DNA of 64,000 bases, taken from NCBI GenBank assembly GCA_029449245.1, contig JANATF010000008.1, positions 1,054,001 to 1,118,000 on the forward strand. Direction: 5' to 3'. The stretch is from Mortierella alpina. Its lineage: Eukaryota > Mortierellomycota > Mortierellomycetes > Mortierellales > Mortierellaceae. Positions 35,101 to 45,623 of this stretch are shown here, piece after piece. Positions within the stretch are counted from its first letter, which is position 1. Every line of letters begins with the position of its first letter. The position numbers and the translations under genes are program-made. The notes under the pieces are model-generated. The model searched no databases, had not been told where the DNA came from, and saw nothing but the letters and a program-made list of their open reading frames with translations.

Positions 35101-35781
35101 CGTTCCTCGCACCGTGAAGCAGCTCGAAGATAGACTCCATTTCGTGGAGGATGCGTACATGTCCCTACGACAGTTTGCACAAGAGCTCCAGACCATTCAG
35201 GTCACGCAGGACCACACGATTGCCTGGATGCGCGACCGCATTGACCAATTATTAGACATGGGCGCGTCTAGAGGTGAGTGACCAACACAACTTTTTTTTT
35301 TTTTTGCATCTCTTTCTTATACACAAACACCCACACTCACGCACACCCACTCTCTCTCTCTTTAAACTCTGCAGGCATCTCCTCGCCTCCTCTCCCACAT
35401 TCCGGTGGTGTAGTGCCGTCCAAGAGGAAAGCCGAGTACAGTCCTAGCGACGCTCGAGACTGGTCAAGGCGTGGTCCAGGGCCTGAACACCCACAGCAGC
35501 ATAACTACCAAAGGCAAGGTCCACCTGCTTCGGGCCCGCTGGCTCCACCGCCGGCACCACCATCATCCACGGCGCCAGCACCACCAAGTCAAGGGCCAGG
35601 TGCAAGCCCACCAGGGCACGGTGGACAGCAACAACAACAGCAACAACAGCAGCAGCACAGTGGACACGGTGTTTCTGGAGGTCCTGCCAACGCCGGCCGC
35701 TACGAAAGCGGAGGTTACCACAGCTCCTCGTTCAATCCCACTCATCACCCAGTACCATCCCCACGAACACCATCGCAGTAG
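32181..35781 (+). CDS. HSF-type DNA-binding transcription factor
   Basis: Five exons (32181-33025, 33116-33267, 33491-33963, 34061-35273, 35375-35781) give 1029 residues. The heat-shock-factor type domain spans about residues 266-375 and is interrupted by two introns: MFIDKLYK, then MVEDPSIQHLISWA, VLPKFFKHNNWQSFVRQL, then NIYRYDRE and RWQFYHPDFQRD. This is the full winged-helix core with its recognition helix. The N-terminal 265 residues are acidic and Ser-rich. A His/Pro/Gln-rich region follows the domain, and a heptad-like helix (about 843-890, LEDRLHFVEDAYMSLRQF) near the C-terminus could trimerise the protein. An in-frame TAA lies directly before the ATG, fixing the start. It could be Hsf1-, Sfl1- or Skn7-like; no response-regulator domain is seen, which excludes Skn7. 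Confidence 0.9.
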
Positions 35782-35804
35782 ATTAACAAAACTATCATGG
35801 CTTT

Positions 35805-35824
35805 CCCCCCCCCCCCCCCCCCCC
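35805..35824 (+). repeat. Run of 20 C just after the HSF-type stop codon
   Basis: A sense-strand C homopolymer that starts 24 nt after the stop codon, in the 3' untranslated region. Confidence 0.9.
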
Positions 35825-35853
35825 GCAACTCAAATAACAACAAGAGAAAGGAA

Positions 35854-35859
35854 AATAAA
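35854..35859 (+). terminator. Polyadenylation signal of the HSF-type gene
   Basis: AATAAA lies about 75 nt after the stop codon and shortly before a T-rich patch, a usual arrangement. Confidence 0.45.
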
Positions 35860-36113
35860 AGTTACCTTCCTAGTATCATTTTTTTTTTCGATTTTAATGT
35901 ACAGTTCCGTGTAGAGTGCGTGTGTAGGTGAAGGAAGGAAGCAGGAGAATGTGTCGCGAATAAGTGTAGTTAGTTTGAAAGTGTGGTGTGTGTATGTGTG
36001 TGTGTGTTGGATGGACGAGTGGAGATGGAAAGGACGGAGAAGAGCAAAAGAGAGAGAGAGTGAAAGGAAGGGAGAGAACGAAAGAGAGCACTGGGAATCG
36101 ATATGATGCGCCA

Positions 36114-36129
36114 GGGGGGGGGGGGGGGG
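36114..36129 (-). repeat. Run of 16 C (minus strand) just after the Psy2 stop codon
   Basis: Read on the minus strand, a C homopolymer begins 9 nt after the Psy2 stop codon. With the HSF C run on the other strand it forms a C20/G16 pair about 290 nt apart, which could pair in a read-through transcript. Confidence 0.85.
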
Positions 36130-36137
36130 ATTTTTTT

Positions 36138-39100
36138 TTACTCGGTCAGCTCAGCAACCGCAACCTCCGTGGCATCCTCGGACGAGCCATCGCTGCTAGC
36201 TCCCGAAACACCTGCTGTTAGTGATGCCTTGACTCCATCCCCTGCAGCAACGCTCCCAACGGCGGCACCGCCATTCTGCTTGCCGTCTGCAGCAACATCC
36301 TCATCCTCGGAACGCTTAAAGTCTCGAGCCAAATCACTCCGCAAATGGATAGCTGCCTCGCTCACAGTCTCTGCTTCACTGGACGAGGTCCCTGGCCTTG
36401 ACAGACCCTCAGGCAGGTCGCTATCGCTCTCACTGTCGGTCGAGCCAGCTTTCACAAATGCGATCCCGGTCCTGGTTACCACCGCAGCCAGGGCCTTGAC
36501 GGGCGGTAGTGGCGATGTTGACCGTGACTTGGTGCTGGGAGAGGACAAAGGCGAAGGCGATCGACCGTTCCGAAGAGAGTTCAACTTGAATTTGATCGGT
36601 GGACTGGATCCATCCGACGTAGCGGGTGGTGCTGTCGGCCGCTGCGAGGCATCGGGAGCATCCTTCATCAATTGATCCCTCTCGTCCTCATGGGAGTCGT
36701 TTCCTGAAGGATCATGATGATGATCATGTTCCTGTTTCGCCTTCTTTTCTGGCGGCCGTGACACCGGCGATCCTGGACTATTTGCAGATACTCCGGTTCC
36801 CTTTGAGAGACGACCAAACGCGTCTCCATCATCCTCGTCATCTTCATCGCCTCCATAGTCGACAAGCTTTCGGCGCAGAAGCGATGGCGGCGGTGGCGGT
36901 GAAGTCTGAGACGCCAGAACAATGGGTCTTGGGTCTCTGTCCATCGACAAGTCAGCAGCGAGTGATCTCGCAGATTCTCCACTTTCCAGTTCCTCATCCG
37001 AGTTCTCCTTGACTCGCCTCCGGAGATCCGAGGTCGGTGGATCATCCTCCTGTTTGCCTTCGTCAGGCACTTCGTCCTCCTCGTCTGAATTGTTAAAGTA
37101 CGCCTCCTCATCATCATCCACTGTGGAGGACGACCAAGCCTTTTGCTCTGTCGCGCCTCGTTTGGCCGAGCTCGTCTCACTGGCGGCGGCCTCTGCTGCT
37201 TCGGAATCAGCTACAGATGTATCTTGCATTTGCTCATATCGTCGGATCAGGGCCTTGAAAGTGTGGACGTATTCTATGCACTTCAATTTCTCACCAAACG
37301 TGGGCACGATATGCGTGATCAGCGTCTTGATGTTTTCCTAGAGATGGATGGACAGTTCGAAATACAATCGGTGGTGTGAGCAACGCGCCTCTTCGTGGCT
37401 TGTCTTTCATAGCTACACACAAGAACTGCCCTCTCTACTTACGTTGCGGATAAACTCGAAAAACTCAATGCAAGCCGAGTTCAGGAGATTGTTCTTGTTG
37501 CCCGTAGAGAGAAGCAGATCGACGACATGATGGATCACATTGCACTTCAATAGGTATCGGTGGTAAAAGTCGTCATTCAACCCAATGCACGTTCGGAAGA
37601 ACCTCAGAGCAGCTGAACGGAAGGGGCGAGAAAAACACATACACATAGAAGGTTAAAACCCACGCTACATCCCCACAACATCTACGGATGACACGCGAAA
37701 TCTCGCGCACTTACATAAACGGAGGTGTTGATCACGGTTTCTGAAGAGTAGGCATATCTTTGGAACAATGCCACTCGAGAGAACGTGGTACTTGCTGCGG
37801 AAGGTATGGTGGCGGACCATGAAGGACAGGACTTGACAGATATTCTCACACACAGTTGCCAATGGCCGATCAAACGAGGTAACACCTTTAGCACCCAAAT
37901 AACACAGTGTGAGTACACATACTGATTAATATCACACTCTTTCATGAACAAGACACCGACAAGTCTTACCCTCAGAGAGTTCTAGCAACGGCGAGACGAA
38001 TTTTCCGAATGGATAAGGCCCTGATGTCTTATAAAAGAGCTCCAGAAACTTGTCTGCATCTGGATCCATATTAGGAATTGCATCGAGTGTCGTTGGCATC
38101 CCATTGTCGTTCTGATTTGTGTTGGTGTCCAGCAAAGCCCGAATGACTTCTGAAAACTGCAGCTTGATGCCCATATCCTCCTCTGTAAGAAACTGATCGA
38201 GTATGACATCCATGAGCTGGTTGGGTACCTTATCCTCGTCCTGCTTGACAATGTAAGACCTGATCAAGTTGGGATCGTGCTCCATGGCTGACAAAAATAT
38301 CTCTGTTCCTGCCAGCTTGATCTTTGCTTCCGAGTCTGCGAGAGCAATTTCAAAGACGTTGAACAGGCCGTTCTGGCTCAAAGTCCTACAAGAATATAAA
38401 GAATAATCTCTCTCGCCAATCAGCTCCACCGTCGTAAGACCTTATATCCATGGATTTCGAGGTTCTATAACGATGCCATACCGATATAATCCAACCCGTG
38501 TGGGCAGCTGTGTTGTCTTGGCGATGGAGCAGAACTGTTGCACAAACAAAATCACGTCCCGTTTCCGTTCCAAAGGCTCAGATTCGCTCTCAAGAATCCC
38601 GAGCAGAGATTTTAGAAAAACGCGGTCTCCGTGGATGTGGTTCACAATGTCAATGTTGTGAAAGAAGATGAGGGATCCCAGGATCGACGACAAATTCTCA
38701 TCCATGACTCGCGAAAGAACTGTATCCCGAAGAAAGTGAAGTCGATATGCTTGGTGGATCTTTTGCTCCGTCTCTGCATCGTTGATGGGCACGATTTGCT
38801 TGAAGTTCGAGCGTTTTGTGAGAAAGTCGCGATAGCTCTCCTTATGCTCCCCGAACTCTGGGTTGTATTCAAGCATCCCGAGACAACCGACAATGACCTC
38901 GTCCTTGAGGATATATTGAATAATCGCAATGTCGTTCAACAGGATAATTCCAAGCATGATCCCATGTAAAAGGTGTAGATCGGAACGACTATCCAAGTCC
39001 TCGCACGTTTCGAAAACAGGAAACAGTTTGTCGATGTAGTTCTAGAGGGGAGACGGTGTATACGCTGTTAGTACCCCTTTCCTGATGTCACAGACTGCGC

Positions 39101-40329
39101 AGATGGTTGGGCGTATTGCTAGAATCTCTTACATCAATAATTATAAAGGCACCAAGTTTCTCCTTCTCATTAATTCCGTTCTGCGCCTCCTTGATCAGAC
39201 TCTCGATCTCTGCTAGATTCGAGATGTCGGGATCCGGAAGTGTGATGTATTCGCCACTTCCAGCACCGTTCGCGTCCGAAGGATCTGAGAAGAGGTCCTC
39301 GGCTTGGAAGGAGAGAGAGAGAGAAAGGGCAGAAGAGATTGAGGCAGTGTTAGGTCAAACGAAAATGACGGGGGAGTAAACAAAAACGGAAGGAAACACC
39401 AAGCCCTGGACCTACCATAATGCTGTTGGACTTCGCTAATGTTCTCCCTTTAAAATGGGGTAAAAGAAAGCGTTGATGCGACCATGGTGAGCATTAAGGA
39501 AAAACAACAACAAATAACTACGTTCTTGTGCGCCATGAAAACGAGCGTACCATATTTCGCCGCATCCCTCTGCTTCCTGAAAGCTGAGAGCAAGGTCCAC
39601 GCCGTCATCCTCGGACCACACAATCAATGTTTCTATTGCGGGCGGCGACATTATTTGGTTAATGATATCCGCAGAAGGCTCATGCATGCAGCTTTGAGTA
39701 TCACCCTTGACATACCTTGCTGCCGTTGATACAGGTCCTCGCCGACTCTTATCCGAGAACTAAGCAATATCTTTTCCTCCTCGTCTTCCGAATGAACGAT
39801 GAGGGTCCCTTCAGACTTGTCCTAGAGAAGGAGTCAAGTCCAGGAAGACGATGTTAGGCGGGCTATTGCGCATGGCTCTCCTGCAACTGTAATATATCCC
39901 GTCCGAGCATCTTCTTCAAGTAGATGCTACATAGTTGTATAGTCGCGTGGTCGTATCGTCAGCACAAGCTTAAAACAGCCTGCCAAGCATCCTTCCTGTA
40001 TACAGTGGCTGCTGATTGCCAGTATCCGCTGCATCCAGCTTCATAAATGTCGTGCCGAACCACCACTTGCATGAGCGATTAAGCAGATGCATCCGTCGCT
40101 GCAGTGGAAATTACGACAGTGTCCCTACTGTGCATCTATCTAGTCTGTGATCCTCGTGCCCTCGCCACACAAGTCGCCTTAGGGGGTCCTTGTTTTGCTT
40201 TCGTTAAAAGTCTTTCCTTGCGCTTACCGCATTGAATTCGCAGGAACAGTGGCCAGTGCCCTGGTCGATCCATTGATTGCCGGTGCTGAGCCTGTAGACT
40301 TTGACACGCATCTTGACGACTGGCTCCAT
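36138..40329 (-). CDS. PSY2: Protein phosphatase 4 regulatory subunit 3 (Psy2/SMEK)
   Basis: Regulatory and targeting subunit of the PP4 phosphatase, which acts in DNA-damage recovery and other nuclear processes. Ten exons on the minus strand (40228-40329, 39716-39821, 39551-39632, 39416-39447, 39133-39302, 38482-39041, 37970-38385, 37715-37885, 37443-37612, 36138-37337) give 1002 residues. The first four exons build the EVH1/PH-like N-terminal domain (RVKVYRLSTGNQWIDQGTGH, then TLIVWSEDDGVDLALSFQE). The SMK-1 and armadillo-like core follows (YILKDEVIVGCLGMLEYNPEF, RDTVLSRVMDENLSSILGSL, CENICQVLSFMVRHHTFRSK). The last exon is a long acidic, Ser-rich tail. Exon 4 is only 32 nt but keeps the frame and the domain. 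The family is unmistakable. Confidence 0.95.
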
Positions 40330-41140
40330 GGTGTCGAGATAGCTCGGCGGATTAAGGAAGGTCGACGGTCGCAATGCTCCCTGCTAGGCTGTGGGAAGAG
40401 GAAAACAGCTCCTGCTGTGGGCTGAGGGACAACAAGGACAGTTGCGACGGACAGCAGGAAGGCGATCTGGGGAGGTCCACGTGATGGATGCAGCAGTGGC
40501 AGTCGATGAGTCGAATGGGGTTGGTTGGATTACGGTGGCGGGGGGGACAGCTGGGAAATAAGGGGGAATCGGGAATCAGTCGGCGTAACGAGAGTGGATG
40601 GTAGTCAAGGACTGTACTAGTCAAGTGAAAGTATTAGGTGAAGGGGAGGAGGACGAGGACAAGGACAGGAAGGACAAGGACAAGGACAAGGAAGGACAAG
40701 GACAAGGAGGACGAGAAGGAGGGTGATTATGCGAAAAAATATGTGTAATAAAAAAAAAAAAAAAAAGAATGAGCAGCAGGATGATGATGGACAGATGATT
40801 GACAAGACCACCACACACCCAAACAGGATCAAACCACAGGAGAAAGAGGGATACAAATCGAGCAATGGAACAGCGGATGCTAAAGGAGGATGGCGATGCG
40901 GTACTCGGTCAAGGCGAGATTGGTGAGACACGCTTCCATGCCACACCCCACGCGATTCTCAGCAAGGGCAGGAGGGGCTCAAATGCACCGTGCAGGAGTA
41001 ACGAGAAGAGAGCGGGCGGAAATCAGGTGACCGAAGCTTGTTTGTTTTTTTTTTTCTTTTTTCTTTTTTCTATATTTCAGTCAAAGGTCTGCGTTCATTT
41101 CTCCTCCATCCCTCCCCTCAATACCTCAACCCAGCCAACA
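40330..41140. promoter_or_regulatory. Divergent promoter, PSY2 and CGR1
   Basis: Shared upstream region of about 0.8 kb. The PSY2 side is pyrimidine-rich on the minus strand; it includes the GGACAA repeat at 40640-40712. The CGR1 side ends in a T-rich and CT-rich leader (41040-41140). No ORF looks real. Confidence 0.45.
40640..40712 (+). repeat. GGACAA hexanucleotide repeat
   Basis: A degenerate GGACAA/AGGACA tandem array of about 70 nt in the PSY2/CGR1 divergent promoter. Confidence 0.75.
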
Positions 41141-41645
41141 ATGACCGCCAAAAAGACAGAGCCTCAGGAGCCAGCCACACGAGTGTCTGGCAAGGACTGG
41201 AAGATGGCCAAGACACCCACTCGCCGCACTCAGATGCCCAACGCCTTAAAGCAGACCTATGCCGAGCGTATGGCCAAGACCAAGCAGCTCAATATCGCCC
41301 GCGATCTGGCAAAGTCAATGAAGCAGGAGAAGATTGACGATAAGCGCGTAAGTGGCACAGACGTGGCTGCCGTGGACCTTTCACCACACATGGAGCTTCA
41401 GGGCTCCATACCCTTTGAACACGCACCGTGCTCTCTGTTGTGCCGCGATCCTGTAATCGAGGCTAATCGTACCTTGCACCTGCTCTGTCAAAATGTTTGT
41501 TGTTTTCTAGCGCAAGAGAGAAATCACGGAGGAGAGGAAAAAGATTCAAGAAGAAAAAGAGGGAATCGCCAGTCTCGCTGCCAAGATGTCTGCTAACAAG
41601 CTGAAGCGCCTGAAAAAGAAGGCCGGCAACCTCAAGGGACGTTAA
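41141..41645 (+). CDS. CGR1: rRNA-processing protein Cgr1
   Basis: Small nucleolar protein needed for 60S ribosome biogenesis. Two exons (41141-41347 and 41511-41645) give 113 residues, the usual size. The family pattern is clear: a GKDWKMAKTPTRR segment near residue 20, then a long, very basic Lys/Arg/Glu helix ending in a KKKAGNLKGR-type tail that acts as a nuclear/nucleolar signal. The start ATG follows a CT-rich leader. It shares a promoter region with PSY2. Confidence 0.92.
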
Positions 41646-41900
41646 AGCGTAGACAGCTAGACACAATTTTGTATTATATCTGCATATTATGAAGACCCAA
41701 GGAGGGTGTGACGTCTTTTTGTGTAGAGGGTGCAACCTGCATTTGTCATTCTCGTTTGTACTTTTGGCTGTTCATCTCTGCTTTGCCATCGTTCGCTCCG
41801 TCTCTCTCTCTCTCTCGCTCTCTCTCTCCCTCGCACTCACTTCCTCTCCTCCTCCACTACACTCCATCACACTTTTCATCACAACACCAGTGTCTTCACC

Positions 41901-43199
41901 ATGATTAAAATCTGGTCCATGAAAAAGGAGAATGCCGGCGTTGACAAAAAGAAGCCCAAAGTCAGCGCAGGACAAATCCGTGTTCAAAAAGGTGTGTGCT
42001 ACAATTCGCTTGATGGACTCGCATTTGGCACCTACCACTGTTGCCAAGTGAGATCAAAAAAGGGTCTTTTTTTTCCATCTCAATCAACAGCTTCTCATTG
42101 AAAGACCGAAATCGTCCTCACCATATCACATTATATCTTGGCTTAGATTTGAATGAACTGGAACTTCCAAAGACCATGAAGATGACATTTCCCGTTCCCG
42201 AGGACTTGCTTAACTTTGAGCTCGAGATTTCCCCTGATGAAGGTGAGTGGATGGTGTGTAGGAACATTGCAGTGGTTTTCTGGAAAGATGCTGGAGAGGC
42301 AAAAAAGGCTCGTGTGCACGGAATCGGAAACACACAAAGCGCTCGCCATCGGTTCCATGCACTGGAGGAGACCTCGTGTCGCGTTTCAGGATGGATGCTG
42401 CCTGAACCACCCAGCATCTCGCAGCATAGCCACAGCCATGCCATGAGCTCTCCATTGGACTAGAGCAGCACAGACGGTTTAGACACAAGGCAGGCTGGCA
42501 TGGCATGGCATGGGTTCCCTCCTAACCCGACGAAGAATCGCCTTGCTCATTTACCCCTGAAGCACACACTGACTCAGCCCCGTTGTCAAAATTAGGATTT
42601 TATGCTGGTGGAACGTTCAAGTTCTCGTTTGCAGTGAACGGCAACTACCCTCACGATGCACCAAGTGTCAAGTGCTTGCAGAAGGTACGACCCTGCTGCA
42701 TACAACCTATGCGCTATGCTGCAAGAGCACTTGCCTTCGCCCACTTGCCTTGACCCCTTTGTCGTGAAGACGTATCTGTAGGGACGTTTGATCGTGGTGG
42801 AGAGAAAACATCGTTCTAACTCACTGTCTTCTACTCTCTTTCATATCATCCTCTCTTTCATGTCACGACAACTGGACGCCCTTTGACACGGACAACACAA
42901 CTCACTGGGAATGGCACATCGCTTTGTTTCTTCAGATCTATCACCCCAACATTCAGGCAGACGGTAAAATCTGTCTAAACATTCTGCGCGAGGACTGGAA
43001 GCCCGTATTGACGTTAAACTCGGTCATGGTCGGCCTTCAATACCTACTGCTGGAGCCAAACGCAGACGATCCGCTTAACAAGGAGGCAGCAGAAGATTTG
43101 CGAACCAACCGACGTAGCTTTGAGATGAATGTCCATAAGAGTATCCGTGGAGGCAGTGTCAATGGCGTACAGTACGACAACGTCCTGTCCAAGAAGTGA
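41901..43199 (+). CDS. UBC12: NEDD8-conjugating enzyme Ubc12
   Basis: E2 enzyme that receives Rub1/NEDD8 from its E1 and passes it to cullins, activating SCF-type ligases such as those using the F-box protein in this window. Four exons (41901-41991, 42147-42242, 42596-42684, 42936-43199) give 179 residues, typical for Ubc12. The N-terminal extension starts [10 protein letters not shown], matching the docking peptide for the NEDD8 E1. The UBC fold follows ([20 protein letters not shown], then [16 protein letters not shown]), with catalytic Cys at residue 105, then the [17 protein letters not shown] helix. All exon joins fall in conserved sequence. An AATAAA lies at 43311. Confidence 0.96.
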
Positions 43200-43310
43200 T
43201 CGAAGCGATGCATTTTTACAGACAGACGAATGGCCCCTCAGACACGCAGCGCCCTTAGCCCTCTCCATTCGCATTGAGGGCTATCAGACTTGCTACTATA
43301 CACTATGACC

Positions 43311-43316
43311 AATAAA
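43311..43316 (+). terminator. Polyadenylation signal of the UBC12 gene
   Basis: AATAAA about 110 nt after the stop codon. Confidence 0.4.
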
Positions 43317-43707
43317 CCCAAAGCGACCTCGCTTGATACAAGCACCCGGCCCGGACATGATCTGAAGCGCGCCACCTACGGCACGTCTGTGGTGGTCCCA
43401 TCTGGCACAGTCCTCCCGCTCAGTCCCCGGCATGATTTTACCCTTTGGACGAGCACGAACTGTCAGTTTAAATGGATGTGGAGTGTATCCACCCCCGGCG
43501 AAATTATTGCCGTGCGATCGAATATCATGTGAAGCGCTTCAACCTTACTCGGCCGTATCCCCCACCCCCAGTGCATTCGATCCTGCAATCTTGCGATCCC
43601 ATCCCCACACCGACGTTGCTCGTTTAAAGCAAGCCCGCCTTTCCCTCTTTTTTCTTTTCTTTCTCTCTTTTTTTTTTCTCTCTCCGCACACGCTTCTTCT
43701 CCATTCC

Positions 43708-43733
43708 TCTCCACTCCACTCCACTCCACTCCA
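43708..43733 (+). repeat. CTCCA/CCACT pentanucleotide repeat
   Basis: About five tandem copies in the leader of the dienoyl-CoA reductase gene. Confidence 0.7.
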
Positions 43734-43781
43734 CATTACAGCCCTTCTTCCCTCCCACAGCCCAGTTAACAGCCTCTAAAC

Positions 43782-45106
43782 ATGTCCAACCCAAACGTCC
43801 CCGTTCCCACCAAATCCGTCTTCAAGGAGGACATCCTCAAGGGCAAGGTCGCCTTCGTCACTGGCAAGTCTAGAATCCGCTTTTTTTGCTCTCACCCACT
43901 CGGACTGAATTTAGAATGAAAAAAAAAGTTCTCGCATGGACTCGGTGACCCTTTTCTAATCTTTCTTTTTGGTATGAAATAGGTGGTGGATCCGGTATCT
44001 GCAAGGGCATGGCCGAGGCATTGGCCCGCCACGGCGCCAAGGTCACCATCGTGAGCAGAACGTAGGTTATTTCCCGAGCCATTATCACCCCCCCCCTACT
44101 ACCCCGCTGCCGGCCGAGCCTAATACGCGACATATTCAATGGAACCGATCAAACTGGAAAAAGACAACCTGCTCCCCGACAAGATCAGATAAAGCGTTGA
44201 AGAAAGCACTAACAGCCTACCCAGGATATTCTGCGCCACTGAAAGACAGCTGGGGTTCATCAATCGTTGAGGGTGGGGGAACCGATCTACAAGGGAGAGG
44301 GTGTCCAGGTTTTTTTTCCCACATCCATTAACGTATCATATCACCCGTCGGCTCGGTCGATATTGGTTGTTGTTGTTTTTGTCCTACCTAGTCTTTCCAA
44401 GCTGGAGGCAGCCGCCAAGGAGATGCGCGCGTCTACCGGCGGTGAGTTCTTTGCCGTCGCTGCAGATGTCCGTGACCCCAAGCAAGTCCAGGCCGCTGTC
44501 GACAAGCACATGGCCCACTACGGTCAACTCGACATTCTCGTCAATGGTGCTGCAGGCAACTTCCTCTCCCTCTCCCAGCACCTTTCCTTCAACGCCTTCC
44601 GTTCCGTCATCGAGATTGATCTCATTGGAACCTTCAACACCACCAAATGCTGCTTCCCTCACTTGAAGGCCTCCAAGGGTTCCATCATCAACGTCACCGC
44701 CACCTTGCAGTACAACGGAACCATCATGCAGTCCCATGCCTGCGCCGCCAAGGCCGGTGTCGATGCCATGTCCCTCGTCTGGGCCAACGAATGGGGTCCC
44801 CTCGGCATCCGCTCCAACTGCATCGCCCCTGGCCCGATTGCCAACACCGTCGGAATGTCCAAGCTGGCTCCCGAGGGTGAGACGGTCCGTATCCCCCTCG
44901 GTCGCATGGGCGAGATCCGCGATATTGAGCATGCGACCCTCTACTTGGCCTCCGAGGCTGCTTCCTACGTGACCGGTCAAGTCCTGATCGTCGACGGTGG
45001 CAACTGGCTGCAGCCCGGACTCGCTCACGGATACCCAGAGGTCTGCGAACAAGAGATCAACATGCGCGCCATCATGGAGCCCGAAAACCCAAAGTCCAAG
45101 CTGTAA
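43782..45106 (+). CDS. SPS19: Peroxisomal 2,4-dienoyl-CoA reductase
   Basis: NADPH-dependent reductase that removes conjugated double bonds during peroxisomal beta-oxidation of unsaturated fatty acids. Three exons (43782-43863, 43983-44061, 44392-45106) give 291 residues. It is a short-chain dehydrogenase: the TGGGSGIC nucleotide-binding loop is built across the first splice, followed by an ILVNGAAGNF segment and the lysine of the active site (about K174, in HACAAKAG). The usual YxxxK tyrosine is absent, as in known peroxisomal dienoyl-CoA reductases. The protein ends in SKL, a type 1 peroxisomal targeting signal. Intron 1 must use a GC donor (G/GCAAGT) to keep the loop. Intron 2 is long (330 nt) with a C9 run. 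Confidence 0.95.
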
Positions 45107-45623
45107 AAAAAACACGCCTGTAGTTAAGAGTTGGCGTCCCCTGTATAAAGTACTTTTAAGGTTTCTCCAGTACCTCCTCGTGCAAATACGAGACGTGGGC
45201 CGTACAACTGGCATCACTTTGAAAACCGAGCTGCTGGGCTACAACAGCGGCGCCGGCCGTAGTAGATCGTAATAGCATGGGTGCCAATGATGATTTTTCC
45301 TATACCCTTCCACTTGATTGTCTCCAGCAAACGACACGTTGTGCTACCCGTGTTCTTTGTTCATTTCGATGACGCCTGTTCGCAGAACCTGTTCCCCTCA
45401 TGCTTAAACAATCCATAGTGGGTCCAAAAGGAAGGAATTCGGCTGGCTTTTGCATTCATCATTGTCGGTAATAAAATAAAAGTGTATTGATGTTGTTATA
45501 GTTGATGGTAAAATAGTTGTTGTCGTTCATATTGTTAATGGGTGATGGCTGTTGTAGTCACCAATGTTGTTGCTGTTTCGTCTGTTCATAAAAGCCCTGG
45601 CGATCTGTGTCGTATCTCGTGTT
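45107..45623. other. Convergent intergenic region, dienoyl-CoA reductase and SH3 protein
   Basis: 3' flanks of two converging genes, AT-richer than the surrounding exons. Nothing coding is seen. Confidence 0.5.
45470..45480 (+). terminator. Overlapping AATAAA signals downstream of the dienoyl-CoA reductase
   Basis: Two AATAAA hexamers overlap about 365 nt after the stop codon. They are far from the CDS, so a nearer cryptic signal may be used instead. Confidence 0.3.

Larger units (their letters stand above)
43200..43781. promoter_or_regulatory. Intergenic, UBC12 3' end and dienoyl-CoA reductase promoter
   Basis: The second half is CT-rich with a CTCCA pentanucleotide repeat (about 43708-43733) close to the reductase start codon. 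No coding ORF. Confidence 0.45.

Noticed and set aside
44384-45217. 277-codon minus-strand ORF
   Set aside because: Antisense to the dienoyl-CoA reductase, an effect of its GC-rich third positions.
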